This document shows, piece by piece, positions 7,268 to 18,025 of a DNA stretch of 24,551 nucleotides. This DNA comes from Chloroflexota bacterium. GTDB lineage: Bacteria > Chloroflexota > Limnocylindria > Limnocylindrales > CSP1-4. The DNA lies in NCBI GenBank assembly GCA_021812735.1, contig JAKAMV010000037.1:1-24551 (forward strand). Reading direction: 5' to 3'. The notes beneath the pieces were generated by a model, which was not told where the DNA came from, made no database searches, and saw only the letters and a program-made list of their open reading frames with translations. Positions within the stretch are counted from its first letter, which is position 1; the number at the start of each line of letters is the position of its first letter. The translations under genes were made by a program, and so were the position numbers.

Positions 7268-8449
7268 TCAGCCGACCGGCGTCCCGCAGTCCTTGCAGAA
7301 CCGGCTGCCCTCGGCCAGCGGGCTGCCGCACGCGCGACAGCTGCTTGCGACGGGCGCCGCCGAAGCGGCGTCGGGGTCAGGGACGGGTGTCGGCGGCTGG
7401 CCCCAGCCAGCGGCCCCAGCGCCACTGGCGGGCGATCCGGCTTCTGCCGGCGGCTGGCCCCAGCCCACTGGGGGCGGCGCGAGAGGCGGCGCCTCGACAG
7501 GCTCGGGCGGCTGGCCCCAGGTCGGCGCAGGCGCCGCCTCCGCCCCCGGGGCAGGGGCAGCCGGCTGACCCCAGCCGGTCTGGACGGGCGGCGGGGTGGC
7601 GGGCTGCTCGGGCGTCTGGGGCTGCCCCCAGGCTGACGGCGCGGGCGGCTGGGGCTGACCCCAACCCGAAGTGGAGCCGCTCTGGCCGGGGCCCGGGCTC
7701 GGCGCCGAGGACGTCGTGCGCTGCAGCCACCCCGCGACCTGCTGCCCGAAGCCCGCGACCTGCTTGCCGATGTCGGAGACGGTGTCGCTGACCGACGTCG
7801 TCGGCGGAGGCGTCGACGGAGTCCCCTGCGGCTGCCCCCACAGGGCGCCGTTGGGGCCCGGAGCCGGTGCTGCCGGCGCCGCGTCGGGTGCCGGTGCGGC
7901 CGGCGCCTGGCCCCAGCCGACCGGGGCCGCGACGGGACCGGCTGGCAGCGGGGGCGCGGGCGAGGGAGCCGGCGCGGCGGCTGCCGGCTGGCCCCAACCC
8001 GAGACGGCGCCGCCGGTCCCAGCGGGCTGGGTCGGAGATGGCGGGGCGGCCTGCCCCCAGCCGGGCTGCGCGGGCGGTTGAGCCGTGGGCTGGACCTGGC
8101 CCCAGCCCGGAACTCCAGCGGCCGTGGAGGGGCCCCGGGCTTCCGGCGGCGCGGGCGGCGCGGTCGATGCCGAGGGCGGTCCCCAGCCGGGGATCGGACC
8201 CGAGCCGGGCGGCGGCGGCGGGGTGGCCTGGCCGCGAGCCTGCTGTGCCGCTTGGGCGGCCGCGAGGGCGGCGTTCACCGGGTTGCCGCATCGTGGGCAG
8301 GCGACCCACGTCGGGTCGTCGATCTGAGCGGAGCAGTTCGAGCAGCGCCCCGGTGAGAAGGGGTCGCGCACCCCGCACGCAGGGCAGGCGACCACGTCGC
8401 GCTCGACGTAGGTCCCGCAGTGGGGGCAGGGGTGTTTGAACGTCGGCAT
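7268..8449 (-). CDS. Zinc-ribbon protein with central WGQ-repeat low-complexity region
   Basis: A 393-aa protein of unknown function. It has N-terminal Cys pairs 8/11, 22/25, 36/39 and 51/54, a roughly 300-aa Pro/Ala/Gly-rich middle, and a C-terminal ribbon Cys371/374/385/388. The middle carries twelve WG dipeptides, eleven in WGQ, mostly as GWGQP or GWGQA spaced 10-40 residues apart. One non-repetitive island (SDTVSDIGKQVAGFGQQV, followed by AGWLQR) looks like an amphipathic helix. The start follows GGGAG in the 14-base gap after the stop of the upstream PH-like gene, so the two form an operon. The layout suggests a flexible scaffold with metal-binding ends, but this is inference. The Cys pairs and codon pattern argue against a chance frame. 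Confidence 0.85.
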   Translation of the reverse strand: MPTFKHPCPHCGTYVERDVVACPACGVRDPFSPGRCSNCSAQIDDPTWVACPRCGNPVNAALAAAQAAQQARGQATPPPPPGSGPIPGWGPPSASTAPPAPPEARGPSTAAGVPGWGQVQPTAQPPAQPGWGQAAPPSPTQPAGTGGAVSGWGQPAAAAPAPSPAPPLPAGPVAAPVGWGQAPAAPAPDAAPAAPAPGPNGALWGQPQGTPSTPPPTTSVSDTVSDIGKQVAGFGQQVAGWLQRTTSSAPSPGPGQSGSTSGWGQPQPPAPSAWGQPQTPEQPATPPPVQTGWGQPAAPAPGAEAAPAPTWGQPPEPVEAPPLAPPPVGWGQPPAEAGSPASGAGAAGWGQPPTPVPDPDAASAAPVASSCRACGSPLAEGSRFCKDCGTPVG

Positions 8450-8463
8450 CGAGACTCGCTCCC

Positions 8464-9798
8464 TCAGCCGGCCGATCCGCCGGCGGCTTCGTTGATCTGT
8501 GCCTCCTGCGCGGCCCTGCCGGGCCACTCGGCCGAATCATCGCGCGCCGCGCCATGCCATGCCACGACGTCGCGGAGCGCAGCCTCCCACGCCCCCGCGT
8601 CGCGGTGGACGAGGCGCGCCACGAATGCCCAGCGGGCCGCCGCCAGCGAGGGAAGCGCGGCAAGCGCAAGCCGGTAGCGAAGGGCCGCCGGGGAAGCGAG
8701 GCGGGCGGCCGGCAGCGCGATCGGCTCGCGGAGGAAGCGCGCGTCGAGCAGCGCCTCCGAGATGCCGGTGACGGCTGCTTCCAGCGCTCCCGGCGGCAGC
8801 GAACCCGTGTAGGACGCCCGCGGCACCACGCGGAACAGGTAGGTTGCGTGGGAGCCCTCGCTGACCAGCTCCATCGCGATCAGGTTCCCGGGCAGGCCCA
8901 CCAGGAACCACACCTTGGGCGCCTCAGCCCGTCCGGGCGCTTCGGGGGCACAGGCGAGCCAGCGCGGTGCCGCCTCGCCCCCGCCGACGCCCTTGAGCAC
9001 CCGATACGACGCGTCGAATGGCGGCACGCCGAGCGTGGCTGCCTCGAGCAGCGGCCACGCATCGCCCAGCTGCGCCGGCGCCACCGGCCGTCCCTCGAGC
9101 ATCACGCGTGAGGCCGCCGACCGGGCGCCGAACGGCGCGTCTGGCACCAAGCCCGTCACGATGGCGGCCGCGTCGGCGGACGCGCCATCCCGCAGGGCTG
9201 TCCAGCGGCTGGCATGAGCTGCGGCCGCCGGCCCGAGGCGCTGCAGCCGGAGCGACGGGCCGCCGCCGGCTGACGGCAGCAGGCTGGGACCGTCTCCGAC
9301 GACGGCGACTCCGCCCGCCGAGGTCTCAACCACGACCCCGCCGACGTCCGATCGGCGGACGCGCCGCCACGGCAGCCGTTCGTCGACCGGTGCAAGAACG
9401 ACGCCGCGATCGTGGTAGACGAGCTGCGCGACGCCGGTCTCGACGCCGGCCTCGTACTCCACCAGGTAGATCTCGGCGTCGGGGTCCAGCTCCACGAGAC
9501 CGTCGTGCAGCCGCTGGCGGAGCCGCCCGTCGCGGAGGAGGCGCACCAGGAGCCCGGTCATGCTCCCGAAGCGCTCGAACTGCCAGCGCTCCGCACCCGG
9601 CCCCACGCCCAGCTCGACCGTGACGGTCCCGCCGTCCACCGCCACCGCCGCAACGTCTCGGTAGCCCGCCGACCACGACGCTCGGCCGGCCCCCTCCACC
9701 ATGAAGCCGACCTCGTCGAGGGCCACCTGCACGTCGAGTGGCGCCTCGCCGGGCCGGTGGGCGATGCCGCGCAGACGGGCGGGCGACTGGGTGGACAC
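8464..9798 (-). CDS. Unknown protein, probable tandem PH-like domains
   Basis: A 444-aa protein that I do not recognise. The N-terminal third reads as two beta-rich modules, each ending in a helix: about 15-100, ending in LLVRLLRDGRLRQRLHDGL; and about 105-200, with LPWRRVRRSDVGGVVVE. This is like pleckstrin-homology-like folds; the assignment is inference from strand/helix pattern only. The middle has another beta segment (VWFLVGLPGNLIAMELVSEG, YLFRVVPRASYTG). The C-terminal third is Ala-rich helix (ALRYRLALAALPSLAAARWAFV). No signal peptide or membrane span is seen. GTG 9798 is chosen because GGAG lies eight bases upstream; GTG 9804 is an in-frame alternative. The frame is open for hundreds of bases upstream, but that part overlaps the divergent gene and is probably non-coding. 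It is the first gene of an operon with the WGQ-repeat protein. Confidence 0.75.
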   Translation of the reverse strand: MSTQSPARLRGIAHRPGEAPLDVQVALDEVGFMVEGAGRASWSAGYRDVAAVAVDGGTVTVELGVGPGAERWQFERFGSMTGLLVRLLRDGRLRQRLHDGLVELDPDAEIYLVEYEAGVETGVAQLVYHDRGVVLAPVDERLPWRRVRRSDVGGVVVETSAGGVAVVGDGPSLLPSAGGGPSLRLQRLGPAAAAHASRWTALRDGASADAAAIVTGLVPDAPFGARSAASRVMLEGRPVAPAQLGDAWPLLEAATLGVPPFDASYRVLKGVGGGEAAPRWLACAPEAPGRAEAPKVWFLVGLPGNLIAMELVSEGSHATYLFRVVPRASYTGSLPPGALEAAVTGISEALLDARFLREPIALPAARLASPAALRYRLALAALPSLAAARWAFVARLVHRDAGAWEAALRDVVAWHGAARDDSAEWPGRAAQEAQINEAAGGSAG

Positions 9799-9846
9799 GG
9801 GCACATCTCCGCTGCAGGTGTCGATCGGCTGACGCGGCGTCCGGCC

Positions 9847-9852
9847 ATCGTA
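9847..9852 (-). promoter_or_regulatory. Candidate -10 box of the PH-like/WGQ operon
   Basis: TACGAT on the minus strand, about 48 bases before the GTG start, in the 189-base divergent gap. It would give a leader of about 40 bases with GGAG near its 3' end. No clear -35 was seen. Confidence 0.4.
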
Positions 9853-9987
9853 GCGGCCCCGCGTCGCGCTCGACCCGACTCGGCGCGCCGCGGCTCCAGC
9901 TTGCGCCGCGCGCCGCCCCGCCGGGACCCCGCGCTCGCCCCCCCGGCATGCGACCCTAACGCCCGAACCCACCGCACGGAGCCGCCC

Positions 9988-10980
9988 ATGTCCGATCTCG
10001 CCCCCGAGGTGTTGAACTGGCTGGACGACCATCTGCGGCCTGGCGACGCGTTCCGCGTCCGCGAGGCGCGCACCTGGACGCGCTGGCCCTTCCGGTATCG
10101 CCAGCGGGTGGAGGTGGGGCCGGAACGCCTCGACCGCGACGCCATGGCGACGCGCGTGGTCGCGACGACGCCGCTGGTCGCGCGGGTGCGCGACCTCGAC
10201 GCCGCCCTCGCGATGGCCGTCGGATCGAACCGCGTGGCGAGCCTGAGCGCCATCGTCGTGGACGAGGCGGAGCGGACGGTGGCGCTCGCGTGCGCGGCAT
10301 CGATCAGGCCCCTCAACAAGCCCTGGCTGTTGCCCGTCCTGGGCGAGGTGCTCAAGCTCCAGGTCGCCGTCCCCGAGCTCGGCGATCCGGAGGCGCTCGC
10401 GGAGGGTTTCGGAGGGCTGCCCGACCTCGCGGCACACCCGGTCGGCGGGCCGCGCCTCGAGGCCCATCCGGAGCTGGCGGTGGTGGAGGCGTACCAGCGG
10501 GCGGGACTCGAGCCCGGGCGGATCTCCCCTGGCATGTACGCGGCGGTGGTCGGCGACTTGGCGAGCCGGGGCATCCCATCGACCGCGGACGGCACCACGC
10601 TCATGGTGGGCGCGGACACGTTCAATCTCGGCGGCCCGGCGCGCATCACGCTGGAGAACGCCACCCACCCTGGCTTCGGAAACGGCCTGCTGGCCGTCCT
10701 CCGGGCGCCGGGCGCCGAGTCCGCGGCCGATCCCGAACGGGCGGTGAACGATCTCAACCGCCGCGAGCTGTGGGGCCGCATCGACGGCCAGTCGTTCGGT
10801 GCGTGGTCATACGACGACGGCGGCCTCGGGCACGTCGTCTTCTACCCGAACCGACTGATCCCGGGCGGCGAGGCCGAGCGTCGCGCCCGGCTGATCAACT
10901 CGGTGCTCGACGAGGCGCGGCGCCTGACCTGGCTCGACCAGGTGTGGGTCGCGGTGGCCGCGGGGCCTGCGCGATCGTGA
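9988..10980 (+). CDS. Unknown soluble protein, divergent to the PH-like/WGQ operon
   Basis: A 330-aa protein without signal peptide or membrane segments; not recognised. It starts with a helix (LAPEVLNWLDDHL) and a basic/aromatic stretch (WTRWPFRYRQRVEV). The C-terminal half alternates strands and helices (GTTLMVGADTFNLGG, then LLAVLRAPG and RELWGRIDGQSFGAWSYDDGGLGHVVFYPNRL, quoted only in part here: GAWSYDDGGLGHVVFYPN). This resembles small alpha/beta chaperone-like folds such as YbjN, but that is a weak guess. The ATG has CGGAG seven bases upstream. It shares a 189-base promoter region with the PH-like gene, so co-regulation is possible. It is followed 36 bases later by the exporter gene, which has its own promoter box. 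Confidence 0.75.
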   Translation: MSDLAPEVLNWLDDHLRPGDAFRVREARTWTRWPFRYRQRVEVGPERLDRDAMATRVVATTPLVARVRDLDAALAMAVGSNRVASLSAIVVDEAERTVALACAASIRPLNKPWLLPVLGEVLKLQVAVPELGDPEALAEGFGGLPDLAAHPVGGPRLEAHPELAVVEAYQRAGLEPGRISPGMYAAVVGDLASRGIPSTADGTTLMVGADTFNLGGPARITLENATHPGFGNGLLAVLRAPGAESAADPERAVNDLNRRELWGRIDGQSFGAWSYDDGGLGHVVFYPNRLIPGGEAERRARLINSVLDEARRLTWLDQVWVAVAAGPARS

Positions 10981-11003
10981 CGCGCGACGCGGGCTGACCC
11001 CGG

Positions 11004-11009
11004 TAGCCT
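11004..11009 (+). promoter_or_regulatory. Leaderless-type -10 box of the EamA exporter
   Basis: TAGCCT, seven bases before GTG 11017, no Shine-Dalgarno. It lies in the short gap after the previous stop and decides a GTG start. Confidence 0.55.
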
Positions 11010-11016
11010 CTCTCGA

Positions 11017-11925
11017 GTGGCCGGCATCCGCGCATCCATCCTGCTCGTCGTCGTCTCGGGCGTCCTGTTCGGGACAGCCGGCACCGCGCAGTCGCTCGGT
11101 CCGGCGGGCGCCCCTCCCGTCGCGGTGGGCATCCTGCGGATCCAGGTGGGCGCGCTGGCGCTGCTCGCCGCGATGCCGGTGCTCGGCGCCCGCCGCGGCC
11201 GCCTGCCGGTCCTGTGGCGGCGCCCGCAGATCGTCGTGACGGCGCTCGCGGCCGCGCTGTACCAGCCGTTCTTCTTCGGCGCCGTGAGCAGCGCAGGCGT
11301 CGCCCTCGGGACCCTGGCCGCCGTGGGCAGCGAGCCCGTCTTCGCGGGCCTCATCGGCTGGGCGACACTGCGCCATCGGCCGACGCCGGCTTGGCTGGTC
11401 GCCACCGCCGTCGCCGTCGCCGGGCTCGCGCTGCGATCGGCGGACCGGCTCGGCGGCGGCGAGCCTGCGGGCCTCGCCCTCGCCTTGTGCGCCGGGCTGT
11501 GCAGCGCCTGCTACACCGTGGCGGCGAAGCACCAGCTCGACCGCGGGGCCACCGCCATCGAGGTTCCAGCCGCGAGCTTCGTCCTGGGCGGGGCCCTCCT
11601 GCTGCCCCTGCTCGTCGGTCAGCCGCTGGGGTGGGTGGGATCGCCGACGGGCCTCGCCCTCGTGCTGTACCTCGGCGTCGCCACGATGGCCGTCGCGAAC
11701 GTGCTCCTGGCGCGGGGCATCCACGGCCTGCCGCCCGGGCCCGCCGCCACCCTGATGCTGACCGACCCGGTGGTCGCCACCCTGCTCGGCGTGGCGGTGC
11801 TCGGCGAGGCCATCACGCCGCTGGCGGCGGCAGGTGTCGCGCTCGTCCTGCTCGGGCTCGTCCTCCAAGGCCTGGCCGTGGCGCGATCGGCGCCGGGGGA
11901 CCTCGAGCCGGCACCGGTCCTCTAG
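11017..11925 (+). CDS. DMT-family transporter (two EamA domains)
   Basis: Ten-helix inner-membrane exporter of the drug/metabolite superfamily; the cargo (amino acids, metabolites or drugs) cannot be told. The 302-aa protein has two EamA repeats. The first (about 5-140) has LFGTAGTAQSL near the start and SEPVFAGLIGWATL at its end, matching the typical ...P..a.l.g...l.E pattern. The second (about 150-290) runs from GLALALCAGLCSACYTVAAK to LTDPVVATLLGVAVLGE. The GTG start is chosen for the TAGCCT box seven bases upstream and because the first helix begins at once. It probably forms its own unit, with the NifX-like gene 36 bases downstream possibly co-transcribed. Confidence 0.92.
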   Translation: MAGIRASILLVVVSGVLFGTAGTAQSLGPAGAPPVAVGILRIQVGALALLAAMPVLGARRGRLPVLWRRPQIVVTALAAALYQPFFFGAVSSAGVALGTLAAVGSEPVFAGLIGWATLRHRPTPAWLVATAVAVAGLALRSADRLGGGEPAGLALALCAGLCSACYTVAAKHQLDRGATAIEVPAASFVLGGALLLPLLVGQPLGWVGSPTGLALVLYLGVATMAVANVLLARGIHGLPPGPAATLMLTDPVVATLLGVAVLGEAITPLAAAGVALVLLGLVLQGLAVARSAPGDLEPAPVL

Positions 11926-11961
11926 CCACGGTCGCGGCACGGCAGCGCCGTCCGTGATCGA

Positions 11962-12351
11962 ATGGACCGCAGCCGCTGCGCGAAGCGCATCCGCATGAAT
12001 CTGGAGACCGAGACCGTGATCGTCTGCGTGCCTGTGACCCCCGATGGCCAGGTTGACTCGAGCTGGGGCCGTGCGCCGCGCGTCGCCGTCGCGCAGGTGC
12101 AGGGCGGCAGGATCACGGCCTGGGACGAGCACGCGGTGGCGTGGGACGCGCTGCACGACGTGGGCACCGAGGGCGGTCACCATGCCCGGGTGGCGACGTT
12201 CCTCAAGGAGCACGCTGTCGAGGTGGTGGTGGCGGGCCACATGGGTCCGCCGATGATGCAGATGCTGGCCAAGATGCGGATCCTCGCCCGGCTGGGCGCC
12301 CAGGGGGACGCCAGGGCGGCTGTCGAGGCTGCCGGGCGCCTGGACGGGTAG
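11962..12351 (+). CDS. NifX/NifB-family (dinitrogenase Fe-Mo cofactor biosynthesis) domain protein
   Basis: Small stand-alone domain of the NifX/NafY/NifB C-terminal family, whose members bind iron-sulfur or iron-molybdenum cofactor precursors. The 129-aa protein (118 aa if it starts at ATG 11995) shows VIVCVPVTPDG, the SSWGRAP loop that matches the family's S-x-x-F/W-G-R-A-P, VVVAGHMGPPM (family g.iG), and a closing MRILARLGAQGD. No other nif gene is nearby, so a nitrogenase role is unlikely; a general Fe-S or redox role is more plausible but unproven. Neither start has a convincing Shine-Dalgarno. It converges on the DHOD-like/PFOR operon, with 115 bases between the stops. Confidence 0.85.
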   Translation: MDRSRCAKRIRMNLETETVIVCVPVTPDGQVDSSWGRAPRVAVAQVQGGRITAWDEHAVAWDALHDVGTEGGHHARVATFLKEHAVEVVVAGHMGPPMMQMLAKMRILARLGAQGDARAAVEAAGRLDG

Positions 12352-12357
12352 CGGGGC

Positions 12358-12372
12358 CACCGGCGACCGGTG
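12358..12372 (+). terminator. Hairpin after the NifX-like gene
   Basis: CACCGG (12358-12363), CGA loop, CCGGTG (12367-12372), seven bases after the stop and between convergent genes. No U-tract, so termination strength is uncertain. Confidence 0.4.
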
Positions 12373-12466
12373 AAGCTGCCCGTCGAGGGGGGCCAACGCA
12401 GGCCCGCGGACGCGAGGCCGCCACGGCACGACCCTCGATTGGGTTGCCGCCGACCGCGCCCCGCGT

Positions 12467-13485
12467 TCAGCGCTGGAGATCGGCCGGGGTGCTGAAGGAG
12501 CGCAGCGCGGTCATGTAGTTGGCCCGCTCGAACAGCGACGGATCCTCCACACTGGATGCGGAAGCCGAACCGCGGAGCTGCTCGACCGACTCGTACTCGT
12601 GCTCCTCCATCCAGCCGGCCAGGCCGTCCACCAGCGCCTTCATGCGCAGGACGCCGTGCTGGAGCACCGCAGACGCGGTCATCGCCACGTCGGCTCCGAC
12701 GAGCAGCGCCTTCGCGGCGTCCACGGCAGTGTGGACCCCGGAGGTGGCCGCCAGGGCCACGCCGGGGCCGAGCTGCGGCCGCAGGAGGGCGATCCACCGC
12801 ATCGGCAGCCGGAGCTCGGCCGAGGTGGACAGCGACACCTTGTTGACGATGTCGAGCGATTCGAGGTCCAGATCGGGCTGGTAGAAGCGGTTGAACAGCA
12901 CGAGGCCGTCCGCACCCGCCCCGACCGCGCTGGCGGCGAAGTTGGCGAGCGCGGAGTAGTACGGGCTCAGCTTCACAGCCAGCGGGATCGTCACTGCGGC
13001 GCGGACTGCGGCGATGAGCTCCAGGTCACGGGCCTCGCGCTCGGACCCGGTCATGCCCGGGTCGGCGACGACGTGGTACAGGTTGAGCTCGAGCGCGTCG
13101 GCACCGCTGTCCTGCATGAGGCGGGCGTAGCGGACCCAACCGCCCAGGGTGGTGGCGTTGAGGCTGGCGACCACAGGGATGGCGACGCCCGCCTTGGTCC
13201 TCTCGAGCCGGGCGAGGTACCGGTCCCCAGTGCCCTTGTAGCTCTCGATCTGCGGGAAGTAGGAGAGCGCCTCGCCGAACTGCTCGTTGCCCTGCTCGAG
13301 CGAGCGGTTCAGCTCGAGCTCCTCGTTGAGGATCTCCTCCTCGAACAGGCTGGGCAGCACCACCGCCCCCGCCCCCGCGTCCTCGAGCCGCTTCACGACG
13401 GCCGGCTCGCCGGTCCACGGCGAGGACGACGCGACGATCGGGCTCCGCAGGTCCAGCCCGAGATAGCGGGTGCGCAGGTCCGCGC

Positions 13486-13489
<4 letters not shown>
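12467..13489 (-). CDS. Dihydroorotate dehydrogenase-like protein coupled to PFOR
   Basis: FMN-type TIM barrel of the dihydroorotate dehydrogenase-like group that often sits beside nifJ; its reaction is not known. The 340-aa protein shows LRSPIVASSSPWTG (family N-P-hxxAsG-like start), VVASLNATTLGGW, and the C-terminal flavin-phosphate strands ATSGVHTAVDAAKALLVGADV. Where true dihydroorotate dehydrogenases have N-x-S/C-C-P-N carrying the catalytic base, this protein reads ALELNLYHVVADPG, so it should not be called PyrD. The GTG start overlaps the PFOR stop as GTGA (13486-13489), with GGGAG seven bases upstream inside the PFOR gene, indicating translational coupling. The partnership suggests a redox role with ferredoxin or PFOR, by inference only. 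Confidence 0.9.
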
Positions 13490-17100
<3,611 letters not shown>

Positions 17101-17359
17101 ACGTTGCTGCTTCCTTTCGGGCGGCGCCGGCCACCCGGAGCGGTGGCGGTGGATTTCGAGACGCGGGCACACGCGGAGGTGGCCCCTCCGGCGCATAGCG
17201 GAATTGTGCGCCTCCCGACGCGGCCGCAGGCGTTCCAACGGACCCCACATCGCGGACCGCTGGTCAGCGGATGCGGGGCCAACAGGCGCGATTACGGTCC
17301 GATCGGCCCGGGCAACCCCTGGCGACACGGGGCATCCCATCCCAGGGCACCCCTCGCGC
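17101..17359. other. PFOR upstream region
   Basis: Non-coding stretch between the divergent nifJ and fluoride-responsive crcB units. No clear minus-strand promoter for nifJ could be picked; TATGCG at about 17204 is only a weak candidate. The main structure is the interrupted dyad at 17243-17278. Confidence 0.5.
17243..17278. repeat. Interrupted dyad upstream of nifJ
   Basis: Core CCGCTG-GT-CAGCGG (17257-17270) is flanked by outer matches CAT/ATG and CCCC/GGGG, giving a 36-base imperfect dyad about 145 bases upstream of the PFOR ATG. The 2-base centre suits a DNA-binding dimer site better than an RNA hairpin. Confidence 0.4.
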
Positions 17360-17389
17360 TTGACCGCCCCCAGGCATCGCCCATACCCT
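17360..17389 (+). promoter_or_regulatory. Promoter of the fluoride riboswitch/crcB unit
   Basis: -35 TTGACC (17360-17365), 18-base spacer, -10 TACCCT (17384-17389). The expected transcription start near 17396 falls just before the first aptamer stem, as expected for a riboswitch leader. It is the best -35/-10 pair in the window. Confidence 0.65.
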
Positions 17390-17398
17390 CCCTGCGAC

Positions 17399-17460
17399 CG
17401 GCGATGGTGCCCGCCGAGACGCCACCGCGTCTGAACCGCCCGTCCGGGCTGATGGCCTCT
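17399..17460 (+). ncRNA. Fluoride riboswitch aptamer (crcB motif)
   Basis: Senses intracellular fluoride and controls the downstream crcB. The hallmark GGCGATGGTGCCCGCC (17400-17415) gives stem GGCG/CGCC around the GATGG loop. GAACC and stem GCCC/GGGC (17438-17441 and 17446-17449) follow, then the conserved CTGATGGCCTCTGCC (17449-17463). Between the two parts is an added 6-bp hairpin AGACGC/GCGTCT (17417-17432). The pseudoknot would pair GGTGCC (17406-17411) with GGCCTC (17454-17459), with one mismatch and one G-U. Its 3' strand is also the 5' arm of the terminator. Location directly before crcB fits the known family. Confidence 0.92.
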
Positions 17461-17493
17461 GCCCTGCAACCGCAGGACTGGGGCCTTTCCTTT
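17454..17493 (+). terminator. Riboswitch-controlled intrinsic terminator
   Basis: Arms 17454-17467 and 17472-17485 (GGCCTCTGCCCTGC and GCAGGACTGGGGCC) pair with two mismatches around an AACC loop, followed by TTTCCTTT. The 5' arm includes the aptamer's pseudoknot strand GGCCTC, so fluoride-bound aptamer should block the terminator and let crcB be transcribed (a transcriptional ON switch). Confidence 0.85.
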
Positions 17494-17513
17494 GCCCCGA
17501 AGACGGAGACGGC

Positions 17514-17882
17514 ATGACGTACTTCGCGATCTCGATCGGCGCGATCCTCGGCGCGAACCTCCGGTACCTCCTGGGCGGCTGGGTGCTCGACAGGATGGGC
17601 GGCGAGTTCCCGTACGGGACGCTGCTGATCAACGTGACCGGCTCGTTCGCAATCGGGCTGGTGTACGCGCTGATCGAGAATCACGGCGCCCCGGACTGGG
17701 TGCGCCCGCTGGTGATCGTCGGGGTTCTGGGCGCCTACACGACGTTCTCCACGTTCTCGCTCGACACGCTCGCCCTGGCGGAGCGCGGCGCCTGGCTGGC
17801 GGCGGGCGCCTACGTTCTCGGCAGCGTGGTCGCCTCGCTCGCGGCGGTGTGGGCGGGCGTCCTGCTCGGCGGCGCGGGCTGA
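17514..17882 (+). CDS. crcB: Fluoride channel CrcB/Fluc
   Basis: Dual-topology homodimeric membrane channel that exports fluoride and protects enzymes such as enolase and pyrophosphatase. The 122-aa protein has four membrane helices and the family motifs GANLRY (13-18), GTLLINVTGSF (35-45, with the pore Asn40) and GAYTTFSTFSLD (73-84, with the two pore Phe residues). All are intact. The ATG follows CGGAG seven bases upstream and lies 21 bases after the terminator U-tract. Only one copy is present here, consistent with a homodimer rather than a paired heterodimer. Confidence 0.97.
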   Translation: MTYFAISIGAILGANLRYLLGGWVLDRMGGEFPYGTLLINVTGSFAIGLVYALIENHGAPDWVRPLVIVGVLGAYTTFSTFSLDTLALAERGAWLAAGAYVLGSVVASLAAVWAGVLLGGAG

Positions 17883-17928
17883 CGGGTGAAGGACGGCACG
17901 CGGAGAGGATAGGCGCGCTGGGCCCGCA

Positions 17929-17942
17929 TGGGCCGCGGCCCA
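17929..17942. repeat. 14-base perfect palindrome between crcB and NlpC genes
   Basis: TGGGCCGCGGCCCA, 47 bases after the crcB stop and 30 bases before the NlpC -10 box. It could form a GC-rich hairpin ending crcB transcripts (no U-tract) or be a binding site upstream of the NlpC promoter. Confidence 0.45.
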
Positions 17943-17971
17943 CGGCGCCAGCGCGATCCGGCGATCGCTGC

Positions 17972-17977
17972 TAAGGT
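17972..17977 (+). promoter_or_regulatory. Candidate -10 box of the NlpC/P60 gene
   Basis: TAAGGT, about 200 bases before the TTG start. It fits TANNNT and would give a leader of about 190 bases, unusually long for this window. -35 not clear. Confidence 0.4.
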
Positions 17978-18025
17978 TCCGCGCCGTTGGCTTGACGACA
18001 GGGACCTCAGCTGCATATCGCCGTC

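Noticed and set aside
7400..8250. CRISPR-like or DNA-level satellite from repeated CTGGCCCCAGCC
   Set aside because: The repeats are in frame, irregularly spaced and encode the WGQ motif of a protein, so they are coding repeats.
9799..10668. Upstream extension of the PH-like gene
   Set aside because: The frame is open but overlaps the divergent gene at 9988 and has no signals; GTG 9798 with a Shine-Dalgarno is a better start.
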